NCBI GenBank assembly: GCA_029953615.1
Contig: CP124529.1
Coordinates: forward strand, 5,544,494-5,608,493
Reading direction: 5' to 3'
Length of the DNA stretch: 64,000 bases
DNA from: Pseudomonas putida
GTDB lineage: Bacteria > Pseudomonadota > Gammaproteobacteria > Pseudomonadales > Pseudomonadaceae
Part shown: one piece after another, positions 19,203 through 29,498 of the stretch
How positions within the stretch are numbered: position 1 is the stretch's first letter
How the letters are laid out: each line of letters opens with the position of its first letter
The notes under the pieces: model-generated
What the model was told of the DNA's origin: nothing
Seen by the model: only the letters and a program-made list of their open reading frames with translations
Database searches by the model: none
Position numbers and translations under genes: made by a program

Positions 19203-22200
19203 CTAGAAATCCCTTTTGTAGAAGATATCCAGTGAGCTGGCCAGCCCGCTGGCCGCCTCGAGATAGACCTTCTTGCTCAGCTTGTAGCGCAATGCAATGG
19301 TGTTCGCGGGCTCGAACACCCCCACCCCGTAGCGCAGGCTCAGTTTCTCGGTGAGGTTGCCACTGGCGACCACGCTGGTGGTATTGCCCGAACCTTCGGT
19401 GTCCAGCTGGAAGTCATCGATGCCCAGGCTCGAGGCCAGGCTACCGGTGATGCCGGCGCTACCTGCCAGGCCCAGGCCCAAGGCTGCCTCGGCGAGCATG
19501 TTGTTGTCCTCGCCGGAGGCGCCCAGAGGCCGCCCCAGTACCAGGTACGACAGCGCCTGCTCCTGGCTCATGGCCGGTTCCGAGAACACTTTGCTGGTGG
19601 GCTGCTCGGCGCTGCCGCTCAGGCGAATACCGGCAATCACGTCGTCGACCTTGCGAATCGCTTCAATGTCCAGGTACGGCTGATCGATCGGGCCTGCGAA
19701 CAGCAGCCGCGCACGGCGGATGGTCAGGCGCTGGCCGTAGGCACGGTAGCGGCCGTCAGCCAGGCTCAGCTCGCCACGGGTGTCGAGGTTGTCGCCGATG
19801 TGCACATGGCCCAGCAGGTTGGCCGTGAGACCAAAGCCGCTGAACGAAAGCTTGTCGCGGCCCACCTCGACATCGATGTCCATGGCCATCGCCATGGGTG
19901 GCTTGCCCTCTTCGGTCTGGTGGCCGACGATCACCGTGTCATCAGAGACCTTGACCGTGGACGGTGGCAGCTCGCGTACAGTGATCGTGCCCTTGGGCAC
20001 CTGCACCTTGCCGGTCACCGCCAGCTTGTCGTCGATCAGGCGCAAGCTCAGGTCGGGGGCAACCTCCAGTGTCGCATAGGGCTCGACCGTGACGGGCAGC
20101 TGCTGGCCTTGCAGGCGCAAGTCCATGCCCAACGCCTGGCCCCAGGTGAGGTTGCCACTCAACTGGCCACGCCCCGCCTCGCCACTGCGCCATCCGCCAT
20201 CGAGCTGTACCTGCTCGCCGGCAATCAAGGCCTGCAATGACAGGTCCTTGAGGCTGACCGGCAGCTCGGCGCCACTGACTTCGCCGCCGCTGAGCATCAG
20301 ATTGCCGTTGACCTGGGGTGCCAGCAAGGTGCCCGACAACCGGCCACTGCCATTGAGCTGTCCGGCGAGGCGCTCGACCATCGGCACGAACGGGCGCGCC
20401 ACCGACAGGTCGAGGCCGGCCAGGCGGAAATCACCCGACAGCGGCTTGTTCTTGCCCAGTGGATCAAGGCGCGTGTTGACGTTCAGCTCGCCCGAGGCGC
20501 TCGCCGCGGAACGCCAGGCGGGTATCGATGCGCCGTGGCGCCAGCGTGCTGTCCAGGCGCAGCGCCTGGTACGGGAAGTCGAGCCAGCGGTCCTTGTCGC
20601 GCACGCGCAGGGTACCGCCACTGGCGTCGACAACGATGTTGCCCTTGGGGCCACTGGCCGGGATGTCCAGATTGATGTCGGCATTGAGCAGGCCCTGCCA
20701 GGCGAAGTCCTTCGGCAGCCACTGGGCCAGGCTGTCCAGCGGGAATTGCTTAAGGTGGTAGCGCAAGCGTGGCTCGGGGGCCAGGCGCTGGTCGTCGCCA
20801 CACAAGCTGGCCTGGCCGGAGCGCCAGCAATGCGCAGCAAAGTCCAGCTGCCCGCTGGCCAGCCGCTGCAGGCGCGCCGGCGCCTGTAACTGCCAGTCCT
20901 GGCCGCCGGCCTGGACCCGCCCGCTGGCCAGGCGCCCACGCCAGTCGCCATTGTTCAGCTGCCCATCAAGGCCGAGGTCGAGCTTGAGTTGCGGGCCATC
21001 CAGCGCCAGGGTCAGCGCTTGCTGGCGAATGTCGCCTTTGCCGTTGGCCTGCAAGGTGCCCAATGCCGTGTCACCCAGGTGAATGCCGCTGGCCTTGAGC
21101 TCGATCACGCCGCGCTGGGCGTTGTCCAGGCGGGCATCCAGGTCCAGCTGCTGCAAGCGGTTTTCCGCCTGGGCCAGCCGTTGGCCCTGCAGGGTCAGCG
21201 TACCTTGCGGAGCCTGCAAGGTGCCGGCGACATCCAGCCGGCCCTTGGCCTGGCCCTGCAACCTTGGCCACAACTGGCCCAGGCGCGGCAGGTCGAGGTC
21301 GACCCGCCCGGCCAGGCGTTGCTGCAGGCTGCCACTGCCATTGATGCGGTTATCCCCCAGCTGGATTGCCAGCGCGCCCAAGGTCCAGCTCTGCCCTGCC
21401 CCTTGGGCCTCCACCTTGAGCATTGCCGGCTGGCCGCGCAAACGGCCTTTCAGGTCAAGCTGGGCATCGAGGCTCAGGGCGTCGCCTTTCATTGTCGCCT
21501 TTGCTGCGCAGCGGCCCCGCCAGGGTGCCCGGCAGCTCGGCCAGCCAATAGGCCGGGTCGAGCGCCGACAACTGCAGGTCGACATCCCATGCCAGGGTGT
21601 CGGCAAAGCGCACGGCGACACTGCCGGCAGCCTTGCCTTGCCCGGCACTCAGCGCCAACTGCGGCAGCTTCACCTGGCTCAGGTCACCTTCGAACGGGCT
21701 GGCCAGGCTGAACGCGCCGGCCGGGCCATCCAGGTCGCCATTGAAGGTGCCCTGGTAGTTGCCATCGCGATAATGCACCTGGGCCATGAAGCGCTTGAGT
21801 GCGACCTCCGGCGGCGTTTCCAGTGGATACAGGCGCAGCCACGGGAAGTCCTGCCAGTCCAATTGGGCGTCGGCAACCAGGCCTTGCTGCCAGTCAGCCG
21901 TGGCTTGCAACCTGACCCGCTGGGTATCGCTGGCGTTCAGGTCCAGGGCATCGAGCCTGGCGCCTTTGCTGTCTACCAGCCCGGACAACAGCAAGGCGAT
22001 CGGCGACTGCTCGGCCGGCAGGCTGGCCGCCCCCGACAGTTGATAGCCCTTGAGCAGATCGCCGCTGGCATCGAGCTTGAGCTGGTTGAACTGCAAAGTG
22101 TCAGGTAACGAGGCAGCCGGCTTGAATGCCTCGGCGCGGATCTGCAAGGTCGCCGGCAAGTGCTCCGCCAACGCCTGCAATTGCCCGCTCAGCGTGGCGT

Positions 22201-22879
22201 CGAGGTAACCGCTGCTGGTGCCGGCGAGTTTCAGGGTCTTCTGCAACTCGCCGGTGGCGGTCAACGCCAGCTGCCACGGTTTGCCGTCTACTGCGGGCAG
22301 TTGCAGCTGCGCCTGAAGTTGCACTGGCCAGTCGGCTTCAGGCTGCAGGTCACCCTGCAGGTTCAGTTGCAGGTCATCGCGCTGCAGGTGCAGGCTGTCG
22401 ATGCGCAGCCCGGAATTGGTCCAGTGCGCCTGCAGTTCCAGGTCGCCAAGCAGGTCGCTGCCATCCATGCGCAACTGGCCAACCTTGACCTCACCCAGTT
22501 CGATGGCCAGCGGCAAGCGCAGGGCCGGCAACTGCAACGGGCCGCTGTCGGCCGATTCGGCGCTGGGTGTAAAGGCCATGTCAATGCGCTGCGCCTGCAA
22601 GTGGTCAATGCACAAGGTAGAGCGCAGCAGGCATGCCGGCGACCAGGCCAGCAGCGGTGCCTGTACCTCCACTGTGTTGCCGGCATCGGCCCAGCTCAGC
22701 CGGCTGGCTTGCCAGCTTCCGGCCAGGCGCCCCTGGAAGTCAGCCACCTCAAGCCCCGGCACCTTGCCCAGCACCCAGCGGCTGCCGGCTTCGGTCCCAA
22801 GAAGCAGGCCGAGTGCCAGGCCAAGGCTTGCGGCTGCCCCGAGCAGGCCCGCCAGGATGTACTTGGTCACGCGTTTCAC
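19203..22879 (-). pseudogene. tamB: TamB, AsmA-like lipid/autotransporter assembly protein, two frameshifts
   Basis: TamB spans the periplasm from an N-terminal membrane helix (about residues 7-29, LAGLLGAAASLGLALGLLLG) and pairs with TamA. The reconstructed gene encodes about 1224 residues, a normal length, ending with the DUF490 domain (ALSYLVLGRPLGASGED; C-terminus FYKRDF). The frame is broken twice. The first lesion, near 21492-21496, joins LAGPLRSKG to MKGDALSLDAQL. The second is at the CCC run 20491-20493, joining RLAFRGERLG to ELNVNTRLDPLG. Each fits one extra base. The start overlaps the tamA stop (ATGA). There is no other decay, so a sequence error is as likely as real loss. Confidence 0.88.
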
Positions 22880-24627
22880 AGCTCAGGCCCCATGGAAAAG
22901 TGCAGGCGAATTCCTCCTTCATCGTCCAGCGCCTTGGCCAGGTCCAGGCGCAGCGGCCCGACCGGCGACACCCAGCGCACGCCAAAACCGACACCGGTCT
23001 TGAGGCTTGGGAGCTCCAGGTCATTGAACGAGTTGCCCTGGTCGACGAAGGTAGCCAGCCGCCACTTTTCGGTCAGCGAATACTGGTACTCGACACTGCC
23101 GGCGACCAGATAGCGCCCGCCAATGCGGTCGCCATCGCTGTTCTTCGGCGACAGGGTCTGGTAGTCGTAGCCACGCACGCTCTGGTCGCCACCGGCGAAA
23201 AAGCGCAGCGACGGCGGAATGTTGTTCTTGAAGCCATTGGTCGCGCTGCCACCGAACTGCACCCGGCCGAGCAGGCGGTGGTTATGGCCAAGGGTGGTCA
23301 GGCCCTTGAGCAGCACATTGCCATGCAGCAGGTTGGTGTCGGAGACCAGCCCTTCCTTGGCCGCCTGCACATCGAACTGCAGACGGTAACCGTTATGCGG
23401 GTCGATACGGTTGTCACTGCGCAGGAAGGCGTAACTCACCCCGGGCATCAACAGGTTGCTCAGCCCGGAGTCATCACCCAGGCGGTACTCCTCGCGCTGG
23501 TACTTGAGAGAAATCACCCGCTGCCAGCCGCTGGGCAGCTTGCTGTGCCACTCAGGGCCCACCGTCAGCAGCTTGCTGAGGGTATCGGTGCCGGCAATTT
23601 CTTCGTTCTGGTAGCCGCCGGCAAAGCGCAACTTGTCGGTCAGCGGCGGGTCGAGGGGGATGTCGTACCAAAGGCCGACGTTCTGCCGGGGTGCCGACAG
23701 TTCGGTTTCCCAGCCGTAGCTATGGCCCTGCGGGTTGACCCAGTGGCGGGTCCAGTTGGCCTTGCCGCGTGGCCCGACGTCGGTCGAGAAGCCCAGGCCC
23801 AGGCCCATGGTGCGCGGCTTGCGGGTTTCCAGGCGGACATCCACCGGGATTTCTTCGCCCACGGCGGCGGTGGGCGCAGCATCCACGCGCACGCCTTCGA
23901 AGTAGCCGCTCGATTGCAGGTCATTGTTCAGCTCGGCGATCAGTTCCGAGTCGTAAGGCGTACCCGGCTTGAACGAGACCATGCGCTGCAGCAGGTCGTC
24001 GTCCAGCGGTGTGTCGCCACCGAAGGTGACGGCGCCCAGGTGATAGCGCGGGCCGCTCTGGTAGACCAGCTCGATATCGGCCACCCCGGCCTGGGGGTCG
24101 ACCGCCAGGCGCTGGCGGCTGAAACGCCCGCTGAAGAAGCCGTAGCGCGACGCCTGATTCTGGATCAGCCGCTTGGCATCTTCGTAATGGCCGTGGTTGA
24201 GCTGTTCGCCCGCGCGCAGGGCCTTGCTGTCGGGCACGCGAAAGGCTTTCATCTCGCTGGCGGGGCCTTCGATGCGCACGGTCACGTTGCGCAGGCGAAT
24301 TGGCTCGCCGGGGTCGATGGTGATGATCAGTTGCGGGGAACGGTCAGCCTCGCTGGCGGGCTTGACCTCGGTGTCGATCTGCGCCTGGTAGTAGCCAAGT
24401 GCCTGCGCGGCTTTGCGCGCCTGCTCCTGGGCGCCGCGACTGAAACGAAGCAGTGCTTCTTCATCGCGGTTGCCAAGGGTACCGATATAGCCTTCGACAT
24501 TGGCCTTGAGCGCTTTGTTGGCCGGTTTGACCTTTACCAGCAACTCGCTCTGGCCCCATGCTGCGAAACTGGCGGCCCAGATAACCAGGCCCCAGGTCAA
24601 TCTTCCTGAATACGTCATGCGGCGCAT
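22876..24627 (-). CDS. tamA: TamA, outer-membrane translocation/assembly barrel (Omp85 family)
   Basis: A 583-residue Omp85-family protein. A signal peptide ends near AAWGQS, three POTRA domains fill roughly residues 30-270, and a 16-strand barrel follows with the Omp85 motif around GRYLVAGSVEYQY and the terminal strand LHFSMGPEL. TamA inserts or assists outer-membrane proteins and phospholipid transport together with TamB, whose gene overlaps it by 4 bases. Start choice: the ATG at 24627; MTYSGR three codons later is an alternative. Confidence 0.92.
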   Translation of the reverse strand: MRRMTYSGRLTWGLVIWAASFAAWGQSELLVKVKPANKALKANVEGYIGTLGNRDEEALLRFSRGAQEQARKAAQALGYYQAQIDTEVKPASEADRSPQLIITIDPGEPIRLRNVTVRIEGPASEMKAFRVPDSKALRAGEQLNHGHYEDAKRLIQNQASRYGFFSGRFSRQRLAVDPQAGVADIELVYQSGPRYHLGAVTFGGDTPLDDDLLQRMVSFKPGTPYDSELIAELNNDLQSSGYFEGVRVDAAPTAAVGEEIPVDVRLETRKPRTMGLGLGFSTDVGPRGKANWTRHWVNPQGHSYGWETELSAPRQNVGLWYDIPLDPPLTDKLRFAGGYQNEEIAGTDTLSKLLTVGPEWHSKLPSGWQRVISLKYQREEYRLGDDSGLSNLLMPGVSYAFLRSDNRIDPHNGYRLQFDVQAAKEGLVSDTNLLHGNVLLKGLTTLGHNHRLLGRVQFGGSATNGFKNNIPPSLRFFAGGDQSVRGYDYQTLSPKNSDGDRIGGRYLVAGSVEYQYSLTEKWRLATFVDQGNSFNDLELPSLKTGVGFGVRWVSPVGPLRLDLAKALDDEGGIRLHFSMGPEL

Positions 24628-24670
24628 GCTACCAGAGCCGGGCGCTCATGGGAGCCGCCGCACGGTCTGC

Positions 24671-25321
24671 TTACGCAAAAGCAGAACTGGAGGAGACCGG
24701 ATTGGGATGGAAGAACACCCTCTCCCGGATTGGTCCTACAGCTACCTCGCCAATTTCCTCATAACCCTGGCGTTGGTAAAAGGCCAGGTAGTGCTCGTTG
24801 CCGGTGTCCAGCACCACACCTTGGGTGCCAGGGTCGTCTGCGCACCAGTCATGAACAGCTTGTAACAATTGCTCACCGTAGTGCTTGCCCTGAAATTTCG
24901 GGTGCACGCCCAACAGCGGCAGCACATGCACCTGGTCGGTGGGCAGGCAGCTGGCCAGGGCGGCCTGGTAGTCCATGTAGCGGCGTGTGCAGCGCAGGCC
25001 GGTACCCAATACCATGCGCAGGCGCCAGGCCCAGCTGTCGGCCACCCCCAGCCTGCGCAGCGGCGGCACGATCAGCGCCAGGGCGATCAGGCGGTCCTCC
25101 AGCAGCAGGCCAATGGCAGGCAACTGCAGGTAGAAATGCTGGCGTACCCATTCGCGCACCATCACCCGCAGGCGCTGCTCATAACCTGGGCGTTGGGCCT
25201 CGAAGATGTAGGCGAAGGTAGGTTCATGACGGTAGGCGTTGTACAACAGCGAACGCGCCTCGCGGCTGTAGCCATCATCGAGCAGGCAGACTCGGGCCGG
25301 AACGGCAGTGGTTTCGGGCAT
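24671..25321 (-). CDS. GNAT family N-acetyltransferase
   Basis: A 216-residue GNAT protein. The acetyl-CoA binding motif A is visible as LPLLGVHPKFQGKHYGEQLL (about residues 137-156), followed by VVLDTGNEHYLAFYQRQGYEEIGE, the usual strand-helix end of the fold. The substrate is unknown. The ATG at 25319-25321 is chosen because it begins MPETTAVPARVCLLDDG; the longer upstream frame runs over xthA on the opposite strand and is not plausible. Confidence 0.85.
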   Translation of the reverse strand: MPETTAVPARVCLLDDGYSREARSLLYNAYRHEPTFAYIFEAQRPGYEQRLRVMVREWVRQHFYLQLPAIGLLLEDRLIALALIVPPLRRLGVADSWAWRLRMVLGTGLRCTRRYMDYQAALASCLPTDQVHVLPLLGVHPKFQGKHYGEQLLQAVHDWCADDPGTQGVVLDTGNEHYLAFYQRQGYEEIGEVAVGPIRERVFFHPNPVSSSSAFA

Positions 25322-25453
25322 TGCGGGCAGTCCTCCTGGAATGGGCGTACGGTGCCCTGGGAAGGACGTTAGCAGCAGCCTCCCGAAGCCGCCATGCTGG
25401 TGATGGCAAGCGATGTCGGCTAGCATCGCGCCTTTTACCGGGATTGTCTTTCC

Positions 25454-26266
25454 ATGAAGATCGTCTGTTTCAACATCAACGGCCTGCGCGCCCGCCCGCA
25501 CCAGTTGGCGGCGCTGATCGAAAAGCACCAGCCGGACGTGATCGGCCTGCAGGAAACCAAGGTCAGTGACGATCAGTTCCCGCTGGCCGACGTGCAGGCG
25601 CTGGGCTACCACGTGCATTACCACGGTCAGAAGGGCCACTATGGCGTGGCCCTGCTGTCGCGCCAGGCGCCGCTGAGCCTGTACAAGGGCTTCGCCAGCG
25701 ATGAGGAAGACGCCCAGCGCCGCTTCATCTGGGGCACCTTCGCCGATGCCGAAGGCAACCCGATCACCATCATGAACGGCTACTTCCCCCAAGGTGAAAG
25801 CCGTGACCACCCTACCAAGTTCCCAGCCAAGCAGCGCTTTTACAGCGACTTGCAGGCGCTGCTGGAAGGCCAGTTCCGCAATGACCAGCCACTGTTGGTG
25901 ATGGGCGACATGAATATCTCGCCGCAGGACTGCGACATCGGCATCGGCCCGGACAACGCCAAGCGCTGGCTCAAGACCGGCAAGTGCAGCTTCCTGCCGG
26001 AAGAGCGCGAGTGGATGGAACGCTTGAAAGGCTGGGGGTTGGTGGACAGCTTCCGCCATCTGTACCCGGAGGTGACCGACCGCTTCAGCTGGTTCGACTA
26101 CCGCAGCCGCGGCTTCGAGGACGAGCCCAAGCGCGGCCTGCGCATCGACCTGATCATGGCCTCGCAGCACCTGGTGCCGCGGATCAAGGATGCGGGTGTG
26201 GACTATGAACTGCGCGGGATGGAAAAGCCCTCGGACCATGCGCCGATCTGGCTGGAATTGAGCTGA
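25454..26266 (+). CDS. xthA: Exodeoxyribonuclease III (AP endonuclease)
   Basis: A 270-residue Exo III of normal length, which repairs abasic sites and 3'-blocked ends after oxidative damage. It has the family motifs [21 protein letters not shown] (catalytic Glu), [15 protein letters not shown] (Asp-Asn pair), RIDLIMAS and [10 protein letters not shown] (catalytic His). It is followed by a REP pair. A neighbouring oxidative-stress type sigma factor system lies just beyond it on the other strand. Confidence 0.96.
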   Translation: MKIVCFNINGLRARPHQLAALIEKHQPDVIGLQETKVSDDQFPLADVQALGYHVHYHGQKGHYGVALLSRQAPLSLYKGFASDEEDAQRRFIWGTFADAEGNPITIMNGYFPQGESRDHPTKFPAKQRFYSDLQALLEGQFRNDQPLLVMGDMNISPQDCDIGIGPDNAKRWLKTGKCSFLPEEREWMERLKGWGLVDSFRHLYPEVTDRFSWFDYRSRGFEDEPKRGLRIDLIMASQHLVPRIKDAGVDYELRGMEKPSDHAPIWLELS

Positions 26267-26269
26267 TCG

Positions 26270-26391
26270 CCCAGGGCTGCTACGCAGCCCATCGCCGGCA
26301 AGCCAGCTCCCACAGAACTACACATAACTCAGTGAATTAGCCGGGACAATGTGGGAGCTGGCTTGCCGGCGATGGGCCGCAGAGCGGCCCC
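26270..26391. repeat. Inverted REP pair between xthA and prtR
   Basis: Two copies of the REP core CATCGCCGGCAAGCCAGCTC and its complement (near 26290-26315 and 26350-26373) face each other between two convergent genes. The class is the AGCTGGCTTGCCGGCG type, also seen at 34.1 kb and 63.6 kb. Confidence 0.85.
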
Positions 26392-26433
26392 GAAATGACA
26401 GGCGTGAAAAGGGTTAAAGGCAACCTTCTTCGC

Positions 26434-27187
26434 TTACAACCCCAACCGCAACGCCTCCCCCACCCCCGCCCCGCGTACATCGTCCGCCGCGCTGCACCAG
26501 AGCAAAGTTGTAGGCCCCATGCGACCAATACCTCGCCTCCAGCTGGCCATCCACGCGATGCCCGTCCGGCATGCGCCGATAGTGATCACCTGGTGAGCGC
26601 AGGAACAGGCTGATGCGCTGGCCCTTGGCATCCTCGAACACCAGCAACGCCGCCGGCCCCTGCTCATTGCTGAGCAGGCGCGCGCCCACCGGTTTGAAGC
26701 CATAACCCGCCAGGTCCGGCAACTGGCCCACGCGGCTGAAATGGCGCCCCAGCCAGTCGCGCAACCGGCCCGGGTCATTGGCCTGGATATCCAGGGCCTG
26801 GCTGCCGGCGAACAAACGGTGCGCCTGGACGGCATCTGCCATCGGCAGGTCGCCACGCGCCAAGGTCGCGTCGCGCACCTGCCAGCCGCCCAGGCCGCCC
26901 ACACCGACCGCCAACAACAACACCGCCGCCGTGGCCCAGCGCCGTTGGCGGCGTTGGCGCAATTGCCGGCGCAACTGCCTCAGGTCCAGCTGCGCAGCCC
27001 CTGGCACATCGCCAAACCCGGCCAGCGCCGTACGCAGGCGGCGAGCGTCGGCACGCCAGCCCTCTACCTTGGCCGCAGCCTGCGGGTTGGCCGCCAGCCA
27101 GGCCTGCACCTCGGCCCGGCGCACAGGCTCCAGGCGTTCGTCGACATAAGCATGCAATTCATCTTCGCTGGGGATCAGGCGGGTCAT
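26434..27187 (-). pseudogene. prtR: PrtR-like anti-sigma factor, frameshifted near the 3' end
   Basis: A membrane anti-sigma factor paired with the adjacent ECF sigma gene. The N-terminal cytoplasmic part (DELHAYVDERLEPVRR) is the sigma-binding region, and a single membrane helix lies at about residues 84-104 (ATAAVLLLAVGVGGLGGW). The periplasmic domain ends in YWSHGAYNFALV. One extra base near 26486 diverts the frame into a Gly-rich tail ending at 26414. Correcting it gives RADDVRGAGVGEAL and a stop at 26434 (250 residues). Only the last ~25 residues are affected. It overlaps the sigma gene by 4 bases. Confidence 0.82.
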
Positions 27188-27705
27188 TTCAGTCTCCGCA
27201 AGGCCGGTGGCTGTGGGTTGCCCTCGGTCAGTTCGCGCAAGGCATTGCGGGCGCGCGACAGGCGCGACATCACAGTGCCGATCGGAATGCCCAGGGCCAG
27301 GGCGGCCTCCTTGTAGCTCAAACCTTCGATGCTGACCAGCAGCAGCAACGCCCGCTGCTCAGCCGTGAGCCGGGCAAAGGCCTGCAAATCGGCCTGGGCC
27401 AGCACAATCGCCTCGATGTTGCCACCGACCGGCTCATCGTCGCGCTCGGCGCGGCCGAACCAGGACAACCAGCGCGCATGCAGGCGCTCGCGGCGCTTAC
27501 CGTCGAGGAACAGCCGATACAGGATGGTGAACAGCCAGGCCCGCAGGGCATCGGCGTCGCGTTGCTGGTCGCGCCGGCTCAAGGCCCGCTCGACCGTGGC
27601 CTGCACCAGGTCGTCGGCGCTGCCCGACTCACGGGTCAGCCACACGGCAAAGCGGCGCAGGCGGGCCAGCAGCTCGCGCCACTGGTGGTCGTCCAGATCA
27701 TGCAT
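27184..27705 (-). CDS. prtI: PrtI-like ECF sigma factor
   Basis: A 173-residue extracytoplasmic-function sigma factor. Region 2 includes SADDLVQATVERAL and AWLFTILYRLFLDGKRR; region 4 has the helix-turn-helix SYKEAALALGIPIGTVMSRL. The start is the ATG at 27705 (MHDLDDHQWRELL), because the longer frame runs through the promoter. A matching ECF-type promoter lies just upstream on this strand and a mirror copy drives the catalase-like gene, so it probably regulates itself and that operon. The PrtI name rests on family pattern and on the gene order xthA-prtR-prtI-catalase-b561 known in P. putida. Confidence 0.87.
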   Translation of the reverse strand: MHDLDDHQWRELLARLRRFAVWLTRESGSADDLVQATVERALSRRDQQRDADALRAWLFTILYRLFLDGKRRERLHARWLSWFGRAERDDEPVGGNIEAIVLAQADLQAFARLTAEQRALLLLVSIEGLSYKEAALALGIPIGTVMSRLSRARNALRELTEGNPQPPALRRLK

Positions 27706-27745
27706 GGCAAAGTCCCGGCCTTTGAGGCTGTCAGTGTAAGAGGCA

Positions 27746-27771
27746 GACGCCTGTGAGGAAATTTTATTCCC
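27746..27771 (-). promoter_or_regulatory. ECF-type promoter of the prtI-prtR operon
   Basis: On the minus strand GGGAATAA (27771 to 27764) is followed after exactly 14 bases by CGTC (27749 to 27746). This is the classical GGAATAA / CGTC layout of ECF sigma promoters. The start codon of prtI is about 40 bases further on. Confidence 0.78.
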
Positions 27772-27776
27772 GGCGA

Positions 27777-27802
27777 GGGAATAAGTTTTTCCCTGCGCCG
27801 TC
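27777..27802 (+). promoter_or_regulatory. ECF-type promoter of the catalase-like/b561 operon
   Basis: On the plus strand GGGAATAA (27777-27784) is followed after 14 bases by CGTC (27799-27802), identical in layout to the divergent prtI promoter. The two -35 elements form a perfect 8-bp inverted repeat around GGCGA. The catalase-like ATG lies 33 bases downstream. Confidence 0.78.
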
Positions 27803-27835
27803 GTACCGGCACCTTCACTGAACCGGACCATCACC

Positions 27836-28882
27836 ATGAACTCATCCCTGCACGGCCCGGCCAAGGCCCTGCGCCTGGCCGCCATCGGCGCCGTGGTGCT
27901 GGGCGCGGGCGCCGCCTTTGCCTATGCCGCCGGCTGGCTCGGCGAGCCCCGCCTGACCCCGCAGCGCATCATCGACACCTTCGAAGCCCAGGCCGGGCAT
28001 TACCCGGGTTACCGCAAGAACCACGCCAAAGGCCTGTGCGTCAGCGGCTACTTCCAGCCCAGCGGGCAGGCCGCCAGCCTGTCCACGGCGCGGGCGTTCA
28101 GCCAGCCGCGGGTGCCAGTGACCGGCCGTTTCGCCATCGGCGGTGCCAACCCGTTCGCGCCGGACACCGGCATACCGGTGCGCAGCCTGGCCATCGAGCT
28201 GAGCACCGACGACGGGCAGGTCTGGCGTACTGGCATGAACAACCCGCCGGTGCTGGCGGTAAGCACGCCACAAGCCTTCTATGAGCAAGTGCTGGCGGGG
28301 GCGCCAGACCCGGCCACCGGCAAACCGGACCCGGGCAAACTGCAAGCGTTTTTCGCCGCCCACCCGGAGAGCGCGGCGTTTCGCCAATGGGCGGCGGGCT
28401 ACAAGCCCAGCAACAGCTTCGCCAGCACGCAGTACCACAGCATCAACGCCTTTCGCCTGATCGACGCAAGCGGCGCGGCTCACCCCGTGCGCTGGCAACT
28501 GGAGCCGCAAACAGCGTTTGCCGCACTGCCTGGCCAAGTCGATGACAAACAGTTCCTGCAGCATGACCTGCAGCAACGCCTGGCCCAAGGCCCGCTACGC
28601 TGGACCCTGCGCTTGGTGCTGGCGGAACCTGGCGATGCGGTGGACGACCCTGCCAGCCCCTGGCCTGCCGAGCGGCGCAGCGTGGACGCCGGCACGCTGG
28701 TACTGGAGCAGGTCGACGGCCCCGAGCAAGGCGCCTGCCGCGACCTCAACTTCGACCCGCTGATCCTGCCTCATGGGATCCAGCCCTCCGCCGACCCGAT
28801 CCTTGCCGCCCGTTCTGCCGCCTACTCGGAATCCTTCAACCGCCGCAGCCGCGAATCGCTCGACACCGGAGCCCACCCATGA
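27836..28882 (+). CDS. Catalase-family (SrpA-like) heme peroxidase, membrane-anchored or exported
   Basis: A 348-residue member of the small-subunit catalase-related family. An N-terminal hydrophobic segment (about residues 16-35) looks like an uncleaved anchor or signal peptide, placing the enzyme in the periplasm. The heme-site region YPGYRKNHAKGLCVSGYF carries the conserved His, followed by FAIGGANPFAPD and the SLAIEL strand typical of the catalase core. It overlaps cytochrome b561 by 4 bases and is probably an electron-coupled peroxidase. It is transcribed from the ECF promoter at 27777. Confidence 0.86.
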   Translation: MNSSLHGPAKALRLAAIGAVVLGAGAAFAYAAGWLGEPRLTPQRIIDTFEAQAGHYPGYRKNHAKGLCVSGYFQPSGQAASLSTARAFSQPRVPVTGRFAIGGANPFAPDTGIPVRSLAIELSTDDGQVWRTGMNNPPVLAVSTPQAFYEQVLAGAPDPATGKPDPGKLQAFFAAHPESAAFRQWAAGYKPSNSFASTQYHSINAFRLIDASGAAHPVRWQLEPQTAFAALPGQVDDKQFLQHDLQQRLAQGPLRWTLRLVLAEPGDAVDDPASPWPAERRSVDAGTLVLEQVDGPEQGACRDLNFDPLILPHGIQPSADPILAARSAAYSESFNRRSRESLDTGAHP

Positions 28883-29412
28883 AAACCGACGCCTTCCATC
28901 CCCTCGCCCGCCTGTTGCACTGGCTGATGGCCGTGCTGATCCTGGCGATGCTGTTTATCGGTGTGAGCATGGTTGTCGACCTTTCGCCGCGCCACCCCGT
29001 GCTGATCGGGTTGCACAAGGCGACTGGCCTGGCCTTGCTGGTACTGGTGCTGCTGCGCATCGGCGTACGCCTGGCACTCCCCCACCCGGCCCTGCCGCGC
29101 GACCTGCCTACCGTGCAACGCTGGGCCGCCGGGGCATCCCACGTGGTGCTGTATGGCCTGATGCTTGCCATGCCGCTGCTGGGCTGGGCCATGCTGTCGG
29201 CTGGTGGCTACCCGCGCCCGCTGGGCTTGCCGGCGATCGCCCCGCATGACCTGCAGCTGTATGCCGTGCTGCGTCAGGCCCATGGCTGGGCCGGCTACCT
29301 GCTGTTCGCCACGGTGCTGGTGCATGTGGGCGCGGCATTGGTGCACGCGTGGGTGCGCCGCGATGGCGTGTTGCGTAGCATGTGGCCTGGCCCACTGCGC
29401 CGTAGCGAATGA
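28879..29412 (+). CDS. Cytochrome b561 family di-heme membrane protein
   Basis: A 177-residue prokaryotic cytochrome b561 with four membrane helices (starting at about residues 9, 39, 88 and 137). Heme-ligand His residues lie in LARLLHWLMAVL, LIGLHKATGLALL and QAHGWAGYLLF. It can pass electrons from the quinone pool to a periplasmic partner, most simply the catalase-like protein encoded by the overlapping upstream gene. The same gene pair occurs with this sigma factor in related pseudomonads. Confidence 0.9.
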   Translation: MKTDAFHPLARLLHWLMAVLILAMLFIGVSMVVDLSPRHPVLIGLHKATGLALLVLVLLRIGVRLALPHPALPRDLPTVQRWAAGASHVVLYGLMLAMPLLGWAMLSAGGYPRPLGLPAIAPHDLQLYAVLRQAHGWAGYLLFATVLVHVGAALVHAWVRRDGVLRSMWPGPLRRSE

Positions 29413-29498
29413 TGCTCGGCAGCCCAGGGGCCGACAGTCGATAACGATTCCTAACAAGATCGGCTTTTTCTATTCGCCATACCACCCTGGACTGCCCT

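Noticed and set aside
22633-24609. A 658-residue open frame opposite tamA
   Set aside because: Antisense to a full-length conserved gene, no ribosome site or domain.
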